Source: Psococerastis gibbosa
Lineage: Eukaryota; Arthropoda; Insecta; Psocodea; Psocidae
NCBI GenBank assembly: GCA_963971405.1
Contig: OZ020490.1
Coordinates: 4,030,001-4,094,000 of the forward strand
Length of the DNA stretch: 64,000 nt
Direction of reading: 5' to 3'
The position numbers were made by a program, and so were the translations under genes. Shown in pieces: positions 54,428 through 63,269 of this stretch. The number at the start of each line of letters is the position of its first letter. Within the stretch, counting starts at the first letter, position 1. The notes beneath the pieces were generated by a model, which ran no database searches, was not told the DNA's origin, and worked only from the letters and a program-made list of their open reading frames with translations.

Positions 54428-54557
54428 CTACGCCAACCTAGTGGAGTTGGGACCGTCTGCTTTACATACCCTCCAACAAAATTACTGTGGAACTCGAGCC
54501 TACTACCTTTCGGGCGAAAGTTGGAGTCTGTAGCACTACTCTAGAGACATGTCCTGA
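54428..54557 (-). mobile_element. SINE-1 head, minus
   Basis: Complement of GTCAGGACATG, AGAGTAGTGCTACAGACTCC, CTTTCGCCCGAAAGGTAGTA and GGCTCGAGTTCCAC; the A- and B-boxes are clear. The body continues into the right arm of the inverted repeat. Confidence 0.7.
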
Positions 54558-54769
54558 GTGATGACGTCATCCACCCTTAGGCTGTCAATACGGTCATCTT
54601 AGCTTAACACACATCACCGATCTTAAGGTCAAATATTATTATAGTATAAACACCAGTAAATTGATGGAGACAGACTGTTTTAGCCCGTAGCAGCTCTTAA
54701 ACACCCTGCAGTTAGGCCGTTCTTGCACAGAGCAGAGCAGCTCTTAAGCACCCTTTATACATACTGTAA

Positions 54770-55110
54770 GGAATATCAAAACCATGGCAAGCCCATGTTA
54801 CAAATGAGGAGGTACTAACGAGAATATACGAAACCAAAACTCCGGTTGTATCGATAAGTACAAGAGCTGACTGGATTGGGCATTTCCTTCGACACGAGAA
54901 CTTCGTAAGTTGCACCATACACGGAACCTTAGAAGGTTTCTGGGCGCCCGTGAAAAGAGTATCTGCAGCGAGTTATGGAGGATGTAGGGGCCAATACATA
55001 CGTGGAGCTGAAGAGGGCGTGCTAGGATAGAGGGGAGTGAAGGCATCGATGCAACATGTCACTGCCAACCGGCCAACCGGCTGTGACTTGAAGAGGAAGA
55101 ACGTCAAAAC
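54770..55110 (+). mobile_element. LINE-A-like C-terminal fragment
   Basis: Plus frames read HVTNEEVLTRIYETKTPVV, STRADWIGHFLRHENFVSCT, IHGTLEG, then LQRVMEDVGANTYVELKRAC and a DRGE-x-RHRCNMSLPT end. It is the same protein region as LINE-A at 7032 and 13803 with different residues, so a related family. Stops and frame changes break it. Confidence 0.7.
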
Positions 55111-56056
55111 CCTGTCGGAACGTACTAGCACTGCCGCTTTGATTGGAGATATACTGTATGTATTAACTTGGAGTCGGGGAGTTATATTTCTTCTGCGAAT
55201 CTCTCTATGGCAGCAGGTTGGACTACTGGAGCCCAAACGTCTTTAGCAACAGTGCACTCTAGGTGATCAAGTCTGGGGCGCCAGATGACATGGCACTCAG
55301 CGAGAATGCCATCCATTAATTGAGTGGAATAGACGCAAAACTGGCAAAGTCCATTTCAGTTAATATTTCAGGAGAGCAAAAAAACTATAGCAAAGTGCCC
55401 TGAAATTGCATCTAAACCCAATTTCGGAACAAGTTTTACCCCGGAGTATGCCAGAATTAACTTTTGATAATTAATTCAAAAGATAGATTTCAACGAGACG
55501 AATCTATTGGCACCAAAAACTCAATTTCAGGCATTTGTGGACTTGGCCCGATTTGCTTCTACAACACTCTTTTGGCCTCCTTCGCACAATATCGGCACAG
55601 ATTGTCCACATGCTCACCAATCCGGGTGATGTCTGATTGATTGGAGATAGCAAAATAATGAGATCATTCTGACAATAAAGATAATAAGTTATTGACATTA
55701 ATATCTACCACTTCACGGAATATAAAATAATTTAAATTTGGCGCCATTTTGACAGGAAATGGGAGCGTCATTCATAGCGGACGTGTCTTTTATTATAGAA
55801 TATGACTTCACAGACAATTCAGACAAGGAAATGAAGCCGACGTTGACCCTCATCTCGCGCTGAACACCCTTTACGACCACTGACCCGGCAGCCTTTGCTG
55901 TAGATGTCATTTGTTCCGCCACCGCTGTCTGTGTCATCCGGGAGTCATTTGGATTAAATTCCGATGATGGCGGTTTAGCACTGTAGTAATTATCTTAACT
56001 GGACTTACTTACTTACTTACTTCAGGTCCGGTGTAGTGTAGTTGATATAGTAATTT
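55111..56056. other. Unassigned; possible minus-strand exon at 55713-55975
   Basis: On the minus strand, ATTACTACAG at about 55976 is followed by an open frame PPSSEFNPNDSRMTQTAVAE, QMTSTAKAAGSVVVKGV and onward to KFKLFYIP and a stop at 55713. Codon composition looks coding and GC is higher than the flanks. I do not recognise it. A terminal exon is possible, but acceptor quality is only fair. TTAC repeats lie at 56004-56023. Confidence 0.3.
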
Positions 56057-57112
56057 TTTTTCAATCAATCAAATGTATTTAATTCTATCTCAACAGTACA
56101 GGATACAAATCAACAATTCCCAACCCCAAATGTTCCTAAGAATGTGCTTGGGAAGGGAACATCCCATACTAGACTAAATTCAATTCAATAACAATAATAT
56201 GTGTGCCTCAAATGGATAGCTATACTATTGCAAAAAAGGAGAAGATTTATTAATAGAAATAGATAAATAGTTAATAAAAAGATTACATGATATATTTGCT
56301 CACATTTCGATTTGAGTGATTTTTTTTTGTTTTTTGTTTTTTTGTTTTACAGCGCGGGTCCCTATTGCGAATTTGCGCTAGGAAATTGGGAATGTTTACC
56401 GATTATTTAGTGGTAGAGAGTTATCCGTTCTGTTGTGTAAGTAGTGGGGAGTGGGGGCGGGGGATGGTTAAATTTTGGTGAAGAGGCCGGTGGCTCTTAG
56501 GAATTGTGTGATATTATTTGTGGCTGTTATTTTGTTTCCTAGAGCATCGGAGAGGGAGGAGGGTGCTCGTAGGACGGAGGCTCGTTGAACCGAGTAGGTT
56601 GGGCAATCGAGAAGAAGGTGAGCTATTGTGAGGGCCACTCTGCACCTTGTGCACAGGGGGGGCTCCTCATTTTTCATTAGATGTTTGTGAGTGAGGTTTG
56701 TATGCCCTATTCTAATTCGGGCCAATACCATTTCCTCCTTGCGGCTGATTCGATAGGACGTGTCCCATTCCGTTATGATGGGCTTAACTGCTCGCAATTT
56801 GTTTTGTACGTAAGCTGGCCCATTCCACATTTTTTGTTGCCATTTTTCCAAGATAGATTTGCGTAGGTGATTGTGATTGAGTGATTTGTTTAGCATCGGA
56901 AAAGGAACATTTCTGCTTTGTATTGGTGTGAGTGGGAGCTGAGAGCTTTAGTAATGAATGGAAGTTTGATCTGAGGATTTCTTGTAGGGTAGTTATGTAA
57001 CGGCTGATAGTGGCCAACTCTTATTTTAAGATATAGAAATGAGAATGGAAGGCTGAGATGTTCAAGACTCGAAATAAAATGAACATTTTGCGCTAGGCCT
57101 GGGTCCACCCGA
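56057..57112 (-). mobile_element. LINE-I: C-terminus and 3' end of an I-superfamily-like element
   Basis: A 142-residue minus frame reads KEEMVLARIRIGHTNLTHKH, EEPPLCTRCRVALTIAHLLL-DCPTY and ends TNNITQFLRATGLFTKI. The R-x-x-RIGH-x-x-LTH motif, then C-x2-C-x(7)-H-x(4)-C, then FL-x-x-x-x-L(F/Y)-x-KI, is the end of ORF2 after RNase H in I/Nimb/R1-like LINEs. The 3' untranslated part runs to about 56057, where TCAATCAATC suggests a short tandem tail. The 5' part is cut off at the FB-1 relative at 57119. Longest intact LINE frame in the window. Confidence 0.8.
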
Positions 57113-57118
57113 TTCTAA

Positions 57119-57684
57119 TGCGCGGTTTCCACCGACCTGCTACTGCTAAATACAAATACGGTGACGTGGTAACAGACTCTCAAGACTTAGGCGGGGTTTC
57201 CACCGACCTCGCATTGCGGAATGCAAATGACATTGACGGAAATTTGAATTTTTCTTTTTATAGAAATCTATTAAAATTTTTGTACTTAACATATCCCATG
57301 AAGCCATTTTTTAATTTTAGTTTGTTTGTTTGTGATTTTACTGTATGATCATTGATCAATTTTAACTATGACATAGAGTAAAACAAACATTTCCGTCAAT
57401 GTCATTTGCATTCTGCTATGCGAGGTCGGGGAAACCCCGCCTAAGTCTTGAATGTCTGTTACCACGTCACCGTATTTGTATTTAGCACTAGCAGCAGCCT
57501 GATCGAGGCGATTATAATACCGGTATTTATTTAATCCCCTGGTAATAAAAATGTAAACAAGATAATTTTATAAGGGAAAGTGCTATTCAAAATTTGTTTG
57601 TTTACAGTTATAATCCTAGGGTATTTATTTAAACCCGGTATTATAATCGCCTCGATCAGGCTGCTGGTCGGTGGAAACCGCGCC
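57119..57684. mobile_element. FB-1 relative, 566 bp, with a third nested foldback
   Basis: Outer ends TGCGCGGTTTCCACCGACC and GGTCGGTGGAAACCGCGCC, flanked by TAA on both sides (57116-57118, 57685-57687). Middle layer ACGGTGACGTGGTAACAGAC and its inverse; inner layer GGCGGGGTTTCCACCGACC and inverse. A further palindrome (57503-57665) lies near the right end, with CCTGATCGAGGCGATTATAA and TTATAATCGCCTCGATCAGG as its ends; its ends resemble FB-4 arms. Confidence 0.82.
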
Positions 57685-57812
57685 TAACGGGAAAATTACC
57701 TTCAACGGCCGCTATAACATCCCAAATAGAAAATTCAGCAGCATAGAGCATCTTCTGCCATTCCTTTGACCTGGACTGCCACGCCACGACGGCTTTTTCT
57801 TCTTCTTTCAAT

Positions 57813-57997
57813 CAAGGGCGGATTTTGCCTCGAATTTAGGGGAGGGGGATCAGCGGGCAGGTTCAGTGGATTATAACATCAAAAAACATAATTATTTTTA
57901 ATTCCCACTGTAAACCCATTGTTATCTAGGGTAAGTTAATTAATTTAGGGGCGGTCCGGACCCTCTGACCCTCCCCCCCCCCTATAATCCGCCCTTG
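57813..57997. mobile_element. hAT MITE, 185 bp
   Basis: Ends CAAGGGCGGATTTT and TATAATCCGCCCTTG are inverted. Flanks CTTTCAAT and CTTTCATT match at seven of eight bases. G/C tracts lie inside both ends. Confidence 0.8.
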
Positions 57998-58524
57998 CTT
58001 TCATTAGCTTGTCAACAACCTGATGACCCTATGCTGGTTGCTTTTCCAGAAGAACAGCTGTAGTAGTTACTAACACCCTCAACGGGGTACTTACTAACTA
58101 GGTAGATAACGAAGAAGTTTTCTGTATCTACATTATATGTATATTAAATTTCTCGTACAATTAATCTTCAATAAAAACTTTTTTGTTTCAACCGTAGCAA
58201 CCACTCTATGGTACTTATATTACTGTAATATCAAAAAGGAAACCTCAAAATAATGATGCATTTAGGGTTTCTCGCTGTTGTTTATTAAGGTCAGAACTCG
58301 TATAGTATAACAGATATGCTATTTCCTGTTTTTGGGTTACCTCGTTTGTATTTCCCACGAGGGGAACTCCCGGCATAGAATTTCATACTTGTCTTCCTCA
58401 TATGGTTTCAGGGGAGTTTCCCCTTTTGTTTTTCCCGTATGTACTTCTTTATGTTACGTATTTATGTTACGTATTCATCTACTGCATCAAATTTCGCTTC
58501 AGCTTGTTTATTGCCCCTTCTAGT
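57998..58524. other. No gene recognised
   Basis: Unassigned; open frames here show no domain or splice support. Confidence 0.4.
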
Positions 58525-58600
58525 AAATGTGGATTGACATCTTGGACCCGCACCAGTTTTCCAACAGCCAAAATTGCTTACGTAAACATAAAATTTTTTT
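58525..58600 (+). mobile_element. SINE-3 scrap ending at H1
   Basis: GTGGATTGACATCTTGGACC, GCACCAGTTTTCCAACAGCC and TTACGTAAACATAAAA correspond to the middle of SINE-3 in diverged form. H1 copy 11 starts directly after it. Confidence 0.45.
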
Positions 58601-59810
58601 GCTTTCCAATTTATACGTTTTTTTTTTTTTTTTTTGCCATGTTGATTCCATTAGAGCAGAGCATGTTTCAAACTACGGCAACTTGGTAGTGTGCACAGGC
58701 CACAGCGTTGGCAGGGGAACCTAGTGGGACATGATAACGCGCTTAGGCAGTGTAAGTCGAGTCCTGGTCACCTCCGATCTAATCGTGTGATTTTACCATG
58801 TTCCCCAAGTGGTTCGGAATCCACTACAATCAGGAGGTCCACCCTGTTAGTCCACTCCCCTTTCCCCGAGGTGATAGAGTCTGCCCTTTGGGTGCCTCAA
58901 GTTAACAGACTCACTCCCCCCGCCAGGCTGACAGGGTTGCTTAAAGCAGAAATGCTGAAAGCAGGCGTTAGAAACGGCAATTTATACGTAGTATAAGGAA
59001 AGCTTTGTGATGGTCGAAATTTTCGATTCCGAAATTTCAATGGATTTACACGTTTTGAGGTCCCAGGAACCCAAAAGTGGTTTTTACGAAATATCTGGCG
59101 CTCTGTCTGTCTGTATGTCTGTCTGTGAGTCGATTTTTATGACGTTTTGCATGTAGGTTTACAAAAATCATACCTTGGGACCATTTATTTTTATTTTGGG
59201 CTAACTCAATTGGGGGGGGGGGGGGGGGGTTTATTCTCAAATAACTAAAAAAAAACGTCTAAAAAAATTCTTTCTCAAAAACCGCTCCAACGATTTCTTT
59301 TAAATTCACATATATTGTAGTCGTTATTAATGTTAACAAAATTCGGGGAGTCGCTTGCCCCTTGATAGTTTGCTTCTGGGGGTAAAAAAATAAAAATAAC
59401 TCAATTTTCATAAAAAAATAATTTTTCTGCGGAACCTTCCTATTGATGATTTCTACCTTCAGGTATGTTTTAGGTGTTCAATAGGATAACAAAATCGGGC
59501 AGGTTGCGTTCCCAAAAAAATATTTGCTTCTGTGCAAAAAATTATTTTTTGAGAAATTATCGAAAATTCACGCTCCAATACATTACGTGACATGTGATAA
59601 TGTTACTACTGTTACAATGTAATGGTCTGTTCGTTCCAGAATATGCAATTTAGTTTTAAGGGGTTTTTAATATATATTGAGGTGAACACCCCCCCCCCCC
59701 CCCGAGGGATCGGATCTGTAATTTAACCATAGGGATATTATTTCCTATGAAATTACTCATGTCAATATCTACTGATGTATAAATTATAAAGCATGTTCGA
59801 GTAAACTTTA
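58601..59810 (+). mobile_element. H1 copy 11, split by SINE-2
   Basis: GCTTTCCAATTTATACG at 58601 is followed by the SINE-2 insertion and resumes with CAATTTATACGTAGTATAAG at 58978. It then runs through a GTCT tract (59104-59128), a G tract of 19 bases near 59213-59229 and a C tract at 59690-59703, to AAATTATAAAGCATG and a decayed final hairpin. Confidence 0.75.
58618..58977 (-). mobile_element. SINE-2 inserted in H1, with A tail and 11-bp target duplication
   Basis: CAATTTATACG occurs at 58607-58617 and again at 58978-58988. The insert begins with about 16 T, the complement of an A tail, and ends with the SINE-2 5' end (TTAGAAACGG at 58970). Target duplication plus A tail shows retroposition and fixes the orientation of SINE-2. 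Confidence 0.88.
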
Positions 59811-60166
59811 AAGGGTGACTCCAAGCTAAGGCTTACTTATACAGTTTATTATTGTCGTTACATTGTAATTGTGAGCTGTAATCAGGAGCGGACTGGACAA
59901 AGAGGTTGCCCGGGGACCGTCAAAAACAGTTCTATGTATAAATGTACGTGTGAGTGTGTGAATGCTTCCTGAGTTAGATTTGGGCTATAATTTCTGAAGT
60001 GTACAGGAACATCCACAAAGCGTTGACTTGCTCCTCCGTGTCTCCCAGGATTGAACGCATGGTCGCCTGGGGGGACCATCGACGATATGGGGAGAGGAGT
60101 CTGCATTCCACCAGAAGGTACCAAACAAACATCTTCCCACGGTTTATATAAACGTAACGTAAGCGC
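59811..60166 (-). mobile_element. LINE-I-like C-terminal fragment (59968-60120) and flank
   Basis: The minus strand reads LLVECRLLSPYRRW, TMRSILGDTEEQVNALWMFL and YTSEIIAQI with a stop. The C-terminal ILGD-x-x-x-QV-x-A-x-x-FL-x-x-x-x-I pattern matches the ends of I/Nimb-like ORF2 proteins; compare FLRATGLFTKI in the 56.5-kb copy. The 3' untranslated part may reach the CAGGAGCGGACTGG near 59883, which itself resembles a hAT end. Confidence 0.5.
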
Positions 60167-60308
60167 CAATGCAGTAGTCAGAAATTTTTTTCGGGGGGGG
60201 GGGGGGTCCATCTGACGTCAAACCCCAATATATTTTAAACTCTATTCTATCTAGTGTACGCTAAAAGTATTTCGGGACATCCTGGACCCCCCTCTGGCTA
60301 CAGCCTTG
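60167..60308. mobile_element. hAT MITE, 142 bp
   Basis: Left end CAATGCAGTAGTCAGAAA and right end read inward CAAGGCTGTAGCCAGAGG pair with few mismatches. Flanks GTAAGCGC and GTAAGCGT match at seven of eight. A 14-base G tract follows the left end and CCCCCC precedes the right. CATCTGACGTCAAACC is shared with 37920. Confidence 0.78.
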
Positions 60309-60410
60309 GTAAGCGTAAACAATAACAATAATGTCTGAATAATCAATGAAGTCTTTGGCACGGCAAGGCTCAATGGGCGAAGTCTAATGCAATGGTATAT
60401 TATTATTATA

Positions 60411-60465
60411 CAAAGGGTTAGTTGGACTTACACTAACTGCTGTGTTAATAGTCATTAGAGGCAGG
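60411..60465 (+). mobile_element. FB-5 half copy
   Basis: CAAAGGGTTAGTTGGACTTA and GCTGTGTTAATAGTCATTAG match one arm of FB-5 at 14560. The other arm is missing. Confidence 0.5.
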
Positions 60466-60575
60466 GCCATGATCTAGTGGTTAGAGAGCTTGCATATCAA
60501 TCGGGAGAACGGTAGTTCAAATCTTCATGTGGATTTACTCAATAATAATTCAGAGTAGAATACAAGTACCCCATA

Positions 60576-60741
60576 GGCGCCCATTCCACATACGTCAATC
60601 GTCAATGAAAAATTGAAAAATGACGTCAAAATGACGTAAATTGACGTGGTAGCAGAATTTTTAGTATGTCTTTAATGTCTGGTAAAACGTCATTTTTCAA
60701 TTTTTCATTGACGATTGACGTATGTGGATGGAATGGGCGCC
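60576..60741. mobile_element. Short foldback MITE, 166 bp, FB-1 ends
   Basis: GGCGCCCATTCCACATACG and its inverse CGTATGTGGATGGAATGGGCGCC (shown in two parts: CGTATGTGG, AATGGGCGCC) form the ends. GTCAATGAAAAATTGAAAAA pairs with TTTTTCAATTTTTCATTGAC. The centre holds TTGACGTGGTAGCAGA, the FB-1 core. Flanks ATA and TTA. Almost the whole element can fold on itself. Confidence 0.8.
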
Positions 60742-60764
60742 TTAAGAGACTGACATACATACAC

Positions 60765-60905
60765 AACGACAGGCCAAGTACGTAGGACTAACGCATTACA
60801 ACAGACTCCCGACATACGTAAAAACTATCCAACAAGTTAACGTATTTCGAAAATATATAAAATCAAATCTCAACGAGTTAACACCGACAAACTAAGACTG
60901 AACAA
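60765..60905 (+). mobile_element. LINE polymerase C-terminal scrap, CR1-like
   Basis: The frame KYVGLTHYNRLPTYVKTIQQ continues VNVFRKYIKSNLNEL. The hydrophobic YN-x-LP-x-x-(I/V)K-x-x-x-x-x-x-x-F(K/R)-x-x-(I/L)K-x-x-L pattern is common at the very end of CR1/Jockey-like proteins. Only about 40 residues remain. Confidence 0.5.
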
Positions 60906-61032
60906 CTTACTTACTGACTTACTTACGGAACGTATATTAAGCTTTTAACTTTTATGGAAATATAAATTTATTGTTTTGTAATACAAGAGTAATAAGTCAA
61001 TCAAGAAACCATCAATGTTCTTATCAGGACTA

Positions 61033-61078
61033 CACCTGATGATGGGAGTAGCACCCCCTCCCGAAACGTCGGCCCCTT
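61033..61078 (+). ncRNA. Hammerhead-like core motif
   Basis: CTGATGA (61036-61042), then GGGAG (61044-61048) pairing with CTCCC (61058-61062), then GAAAC (61063-61067) gives the core order of a hammerhead ribozyme; GTCGG and CTGAC could form the next stem. An extra T between CTGATGA and the stem, and the lack of a clear UH cleavage site in the right place, weaken it. Penelope-like elements are known to carry such ribozymes in their terminal regions. It may be a decayed motif or chance. Confidence 0.25.
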
Positions 61079-61099
61079 CCCCTGACAATGGCCACGGCC

Positions 61100-61262
61100 T
61101 TAATTCAAATTTATTAAAAAAAAAAAAACATTTACCTCAATTACAATATTTCAATTCACAAATGGAAGGGAGACCCAAAGGACTAATTTATTTTAAAAAA
61201 CATTTACCTCAATTACAATATTTCAATTCACAAATGAAAGGGGGGCCCAAAGGACAAGCGAC
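61100..61262. repeat. LINE 3'-end segment, duplicated at 72 bp
   Basis: TTTACCTCAATTACAATATT occurs at 61131 and 61203, and AAATGGAAGGGAGACCC / AAATGAAAGGGGGGCCC follow. The GG(A/G)GGCCCAAAGGA block also occurs at 27960. Interpreted as a LINE 3' end duplicated in tandem. Confidence 0.5.
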
Positions 61263-61269
61263 TTCGGTG

Positions 61270-61563
61270 CAGTGGCGACGCTAGAAATTTTAAGGCGGGG
61301 GGGGGGGGCATGGGGGGGGCATGACTTCTATCTGGGGGGGGGGGGCAATGAAAAAACAAAACATTTTTCATTGGAAGTAGGTATAATGAAAGTAAGTAAA
61401 ATGTAACCAGTTTTAATTCTGACGTTTTTGAATTACTAAAATTCTGCTAGGCCTAGATATAACATGTAAAATATCTCATAAGTAGGGGGCCCAGGGGGCG
61501 CCAGAGAAACATTCGGGGGGCCAGGCCCCCCTCCCCCCGGGCACCCCCGTAGCGCCGCCACTG
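61270..61563. mobile_element. hAT MITE, 294 bp
   Basis: Ends CAGTGGCGACGCTAG and TAGCGCCGCCACTG are inverted. A perfect 8-bp duplication CTTCGGTG lies at 61262-61269 and 61564-61571. It is the inverse-oriented relative of 37102-37336. G tracts at 61297-61308 and 61335-61346 and a C/G-rich right end. Confidence 0.92.
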
Positions 61564-61738
61564 CTTCGGTGGCAAGGATGGTAGCGTGCTTGTACTTGTG
61601 CGAGTCTAGCTCTACACACCTTGTGGTCGGTTACGTATCGTTACTTAAGTAATGTAGGTTACTTAGTGAGGCGATTGAAGAGGTTAATCGGATACATTCA
61701 TTACATGAGACCGAGCAACATTCACTCAGGCGGGGATT

Positions 61739-62123
61739 CCACAGACCTGTTAGTGCTAAATACAAATACGGTGACGTGGTAACAGACATTCAAGACTTAG
61801 GCGGGGTTTCCATCGACCTCGCATTGCAGAATGCAAATGACATTGATGGAATTGTTTTTTTTACTCTATGCCATAGTTAAAATTGATGGATGATCATGGA
61901 CTAAAATCACAAACAAACAAACTAAAATTAAAGAATGCCGTCATGGGATATGTTAAGTACAAACATTTTAATAGATTTCTATAGAAAGAAAAATTCAAAT
62001 TTCCGTCAATGTCATTTGCATTCTGCAATGCGAGGTCTGTGGAAACGCCACCTAAGTCTTGAATGTCTGTTACCACGTCACTGTATTTGTATTTAGCACT
62101 AGCAGGTCTGTGGAATCCCCGCC
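61739..62123. mobile_element. FB-1 relative, about 385 bp
   Basis: Ends GGCGGGGATTCCACAGACC and GGTCTGTGGAATCCCCGCC are inverted; next come AAATACGGTGACGTGGTAAC and inverse, and the inner GGCGGGGTTTCCATCGACC pair. TTA follows the right end and is shared with the next element. Confidence 0.82.
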
Positions 62124-62126
62124 TTA

Positions 62127-62549
62127 GCCGGCTAATCCACTTGTCAATTTTTCATCAATAATTGATGAGATTCTTTTTTTACTCTACGTCATTGTCCATT
62201 TTAACTTCCGCATGTTAAAATTGATCAATAATCAGAGGGTAAAATCACGCTTTGAAACAATAACAAACTAAAATTAAGCAATGGCGTCGCCTGGAGATGA
62301 TTAAATAGTTGTAATTACTTTCTTGAGAACATTCTAATTATTTCATAATAATTATTATATTATTATTATACATTACCGTATTTTAAAATTAAAAGAAAGG
62401 CGGCAGACAAACTTATAAAATTGGAAAGAAATTGAAAACACAAATGGTCAATTATTGAAAACAAGTGGAATTAGGTGTAAAAATATAAATGCATATATAT
62501 TTCCGTCAATGATATTAGCAAAATTGATGAAAAACTGACAAGTTCCGCC
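62127..62549. mobile_element. FB-2 foldback MITE, directly adjoining
   Basis: Starts GCCGGCTAATCCACTTGTCA and ends with GAAAAACTGACAAG then TTCCGCC. CAATAATTGATGAGATT on the left mirrors the AAAATTGATGAAAA region on the right. Relative of 39351-39994. It begins three bases (TTA) after the FB-1 relative ends. Confidence 0.7.
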
Positions 62550-62797
62550 TACTTGTAAGCTACAGGCCTACTTCAAATTGAAATAATAGAACCTACATTT
62601 TTTTTCCGGTTATTTGTAGCAAACATGTATTATATTGGGAAACCGGAAAATCCAATCAAAAGTTTTCCTCAACTGTCATCTGCAGCCTACAAGCCCTCCC
62701 CGTCCATCCTACTACCCCCCCCCCCCCCCCCCGTCCTTACCCCAAATTCGAAATTTGTTTGTTGATTTCACTGGAAACGTCTGTAGCAAGCTAATAA
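62550..62797. other. No gene recognised
   Basis: Short unassigned stretch with a C tract at 62715-62732. Confidence 0.4.
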
Positions 62798-63181
62798 GGT
62801 GCCCATTCCATTGACCGGCTAGGGCTATTTCCAACAACGGTGACGTGGTAGCAGACATTCAAGACTTAGGTGGCGTTTCCACCGACCTCGCATTGCAGAA
62901 TTGACGGAATTGTTTATTTTCCTCTATGCCATAGTTAAAATTGATCAATGATCATACAGTAAAATCACAAACAAACAAACTAAAATTAAAAAATGGCTTC
63001 ATGGGATATGTTAATTACAAACATTTTAATAGACTTCTATAAAAAGAAAAATTTTAATTTCCGTCAATGTCATTTGCAATCTGCAATGCGAGGTCGGTGG
63101 AAACGCTACCTAAGTCTTGAATGTCTGCTACCACGTCACCGTTGTTGGAAATAGCCCTAGCCGGTCAATGGAATGGGCGCC
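62798..63181. mobile_element. FB-1 layered foldback MITE, 384 bp
   Basis: GGTGCCCATTCCATTGACC to GGTCAATGGAATGGGCGCC, preceded by TAA and followed by TTA. Layers as in 40033 and 53255, to which it is very similar. Confidence 0.88.
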
Positions 63182-63269
63182 TTAGGCCTCTCTTGACTTT
63201 TCCGCCCATGTCTAATCATAAAATAATACTTTATAGGCCTATCCATAATAAAAAAAAAGGATGGAGAGA

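Larger units (their letters stand above)
52590..54445. repeat. Long inverted repeat, about 1.85 kb with arms near 270 bp
   Basis: Left arm motifs GGTCCCAACTGCACTAGG, AGTATATAAGGAAGTTGTAG, ACAGTCTATGCCTTATTTA, CAGTAGGTAGCAGAGAAACA and TTTACCAGTAAG recur inverted at 54205-54480 (CTTACTG/CTTTACTGGTAAA, TGTTTCTCTGCTACCTACTG, TAAATAAGGTATAGACTGT, CTACAATTTCCTTATATACT). The outer ends of both arms are the body of SINE-1. The left arm holds a hAT MITE, absent from the right. The spacer (53170-54200) holds an FB-1 copy and unassigned sequence with a TATATAAAG near 53935. Confidence 0.85.

Noticed and set aside
59882-60211. 109-codon minus frame as a protein gene
   Set aside because: The convincing residues are in a different minus frame and match a LINE C-terminus.
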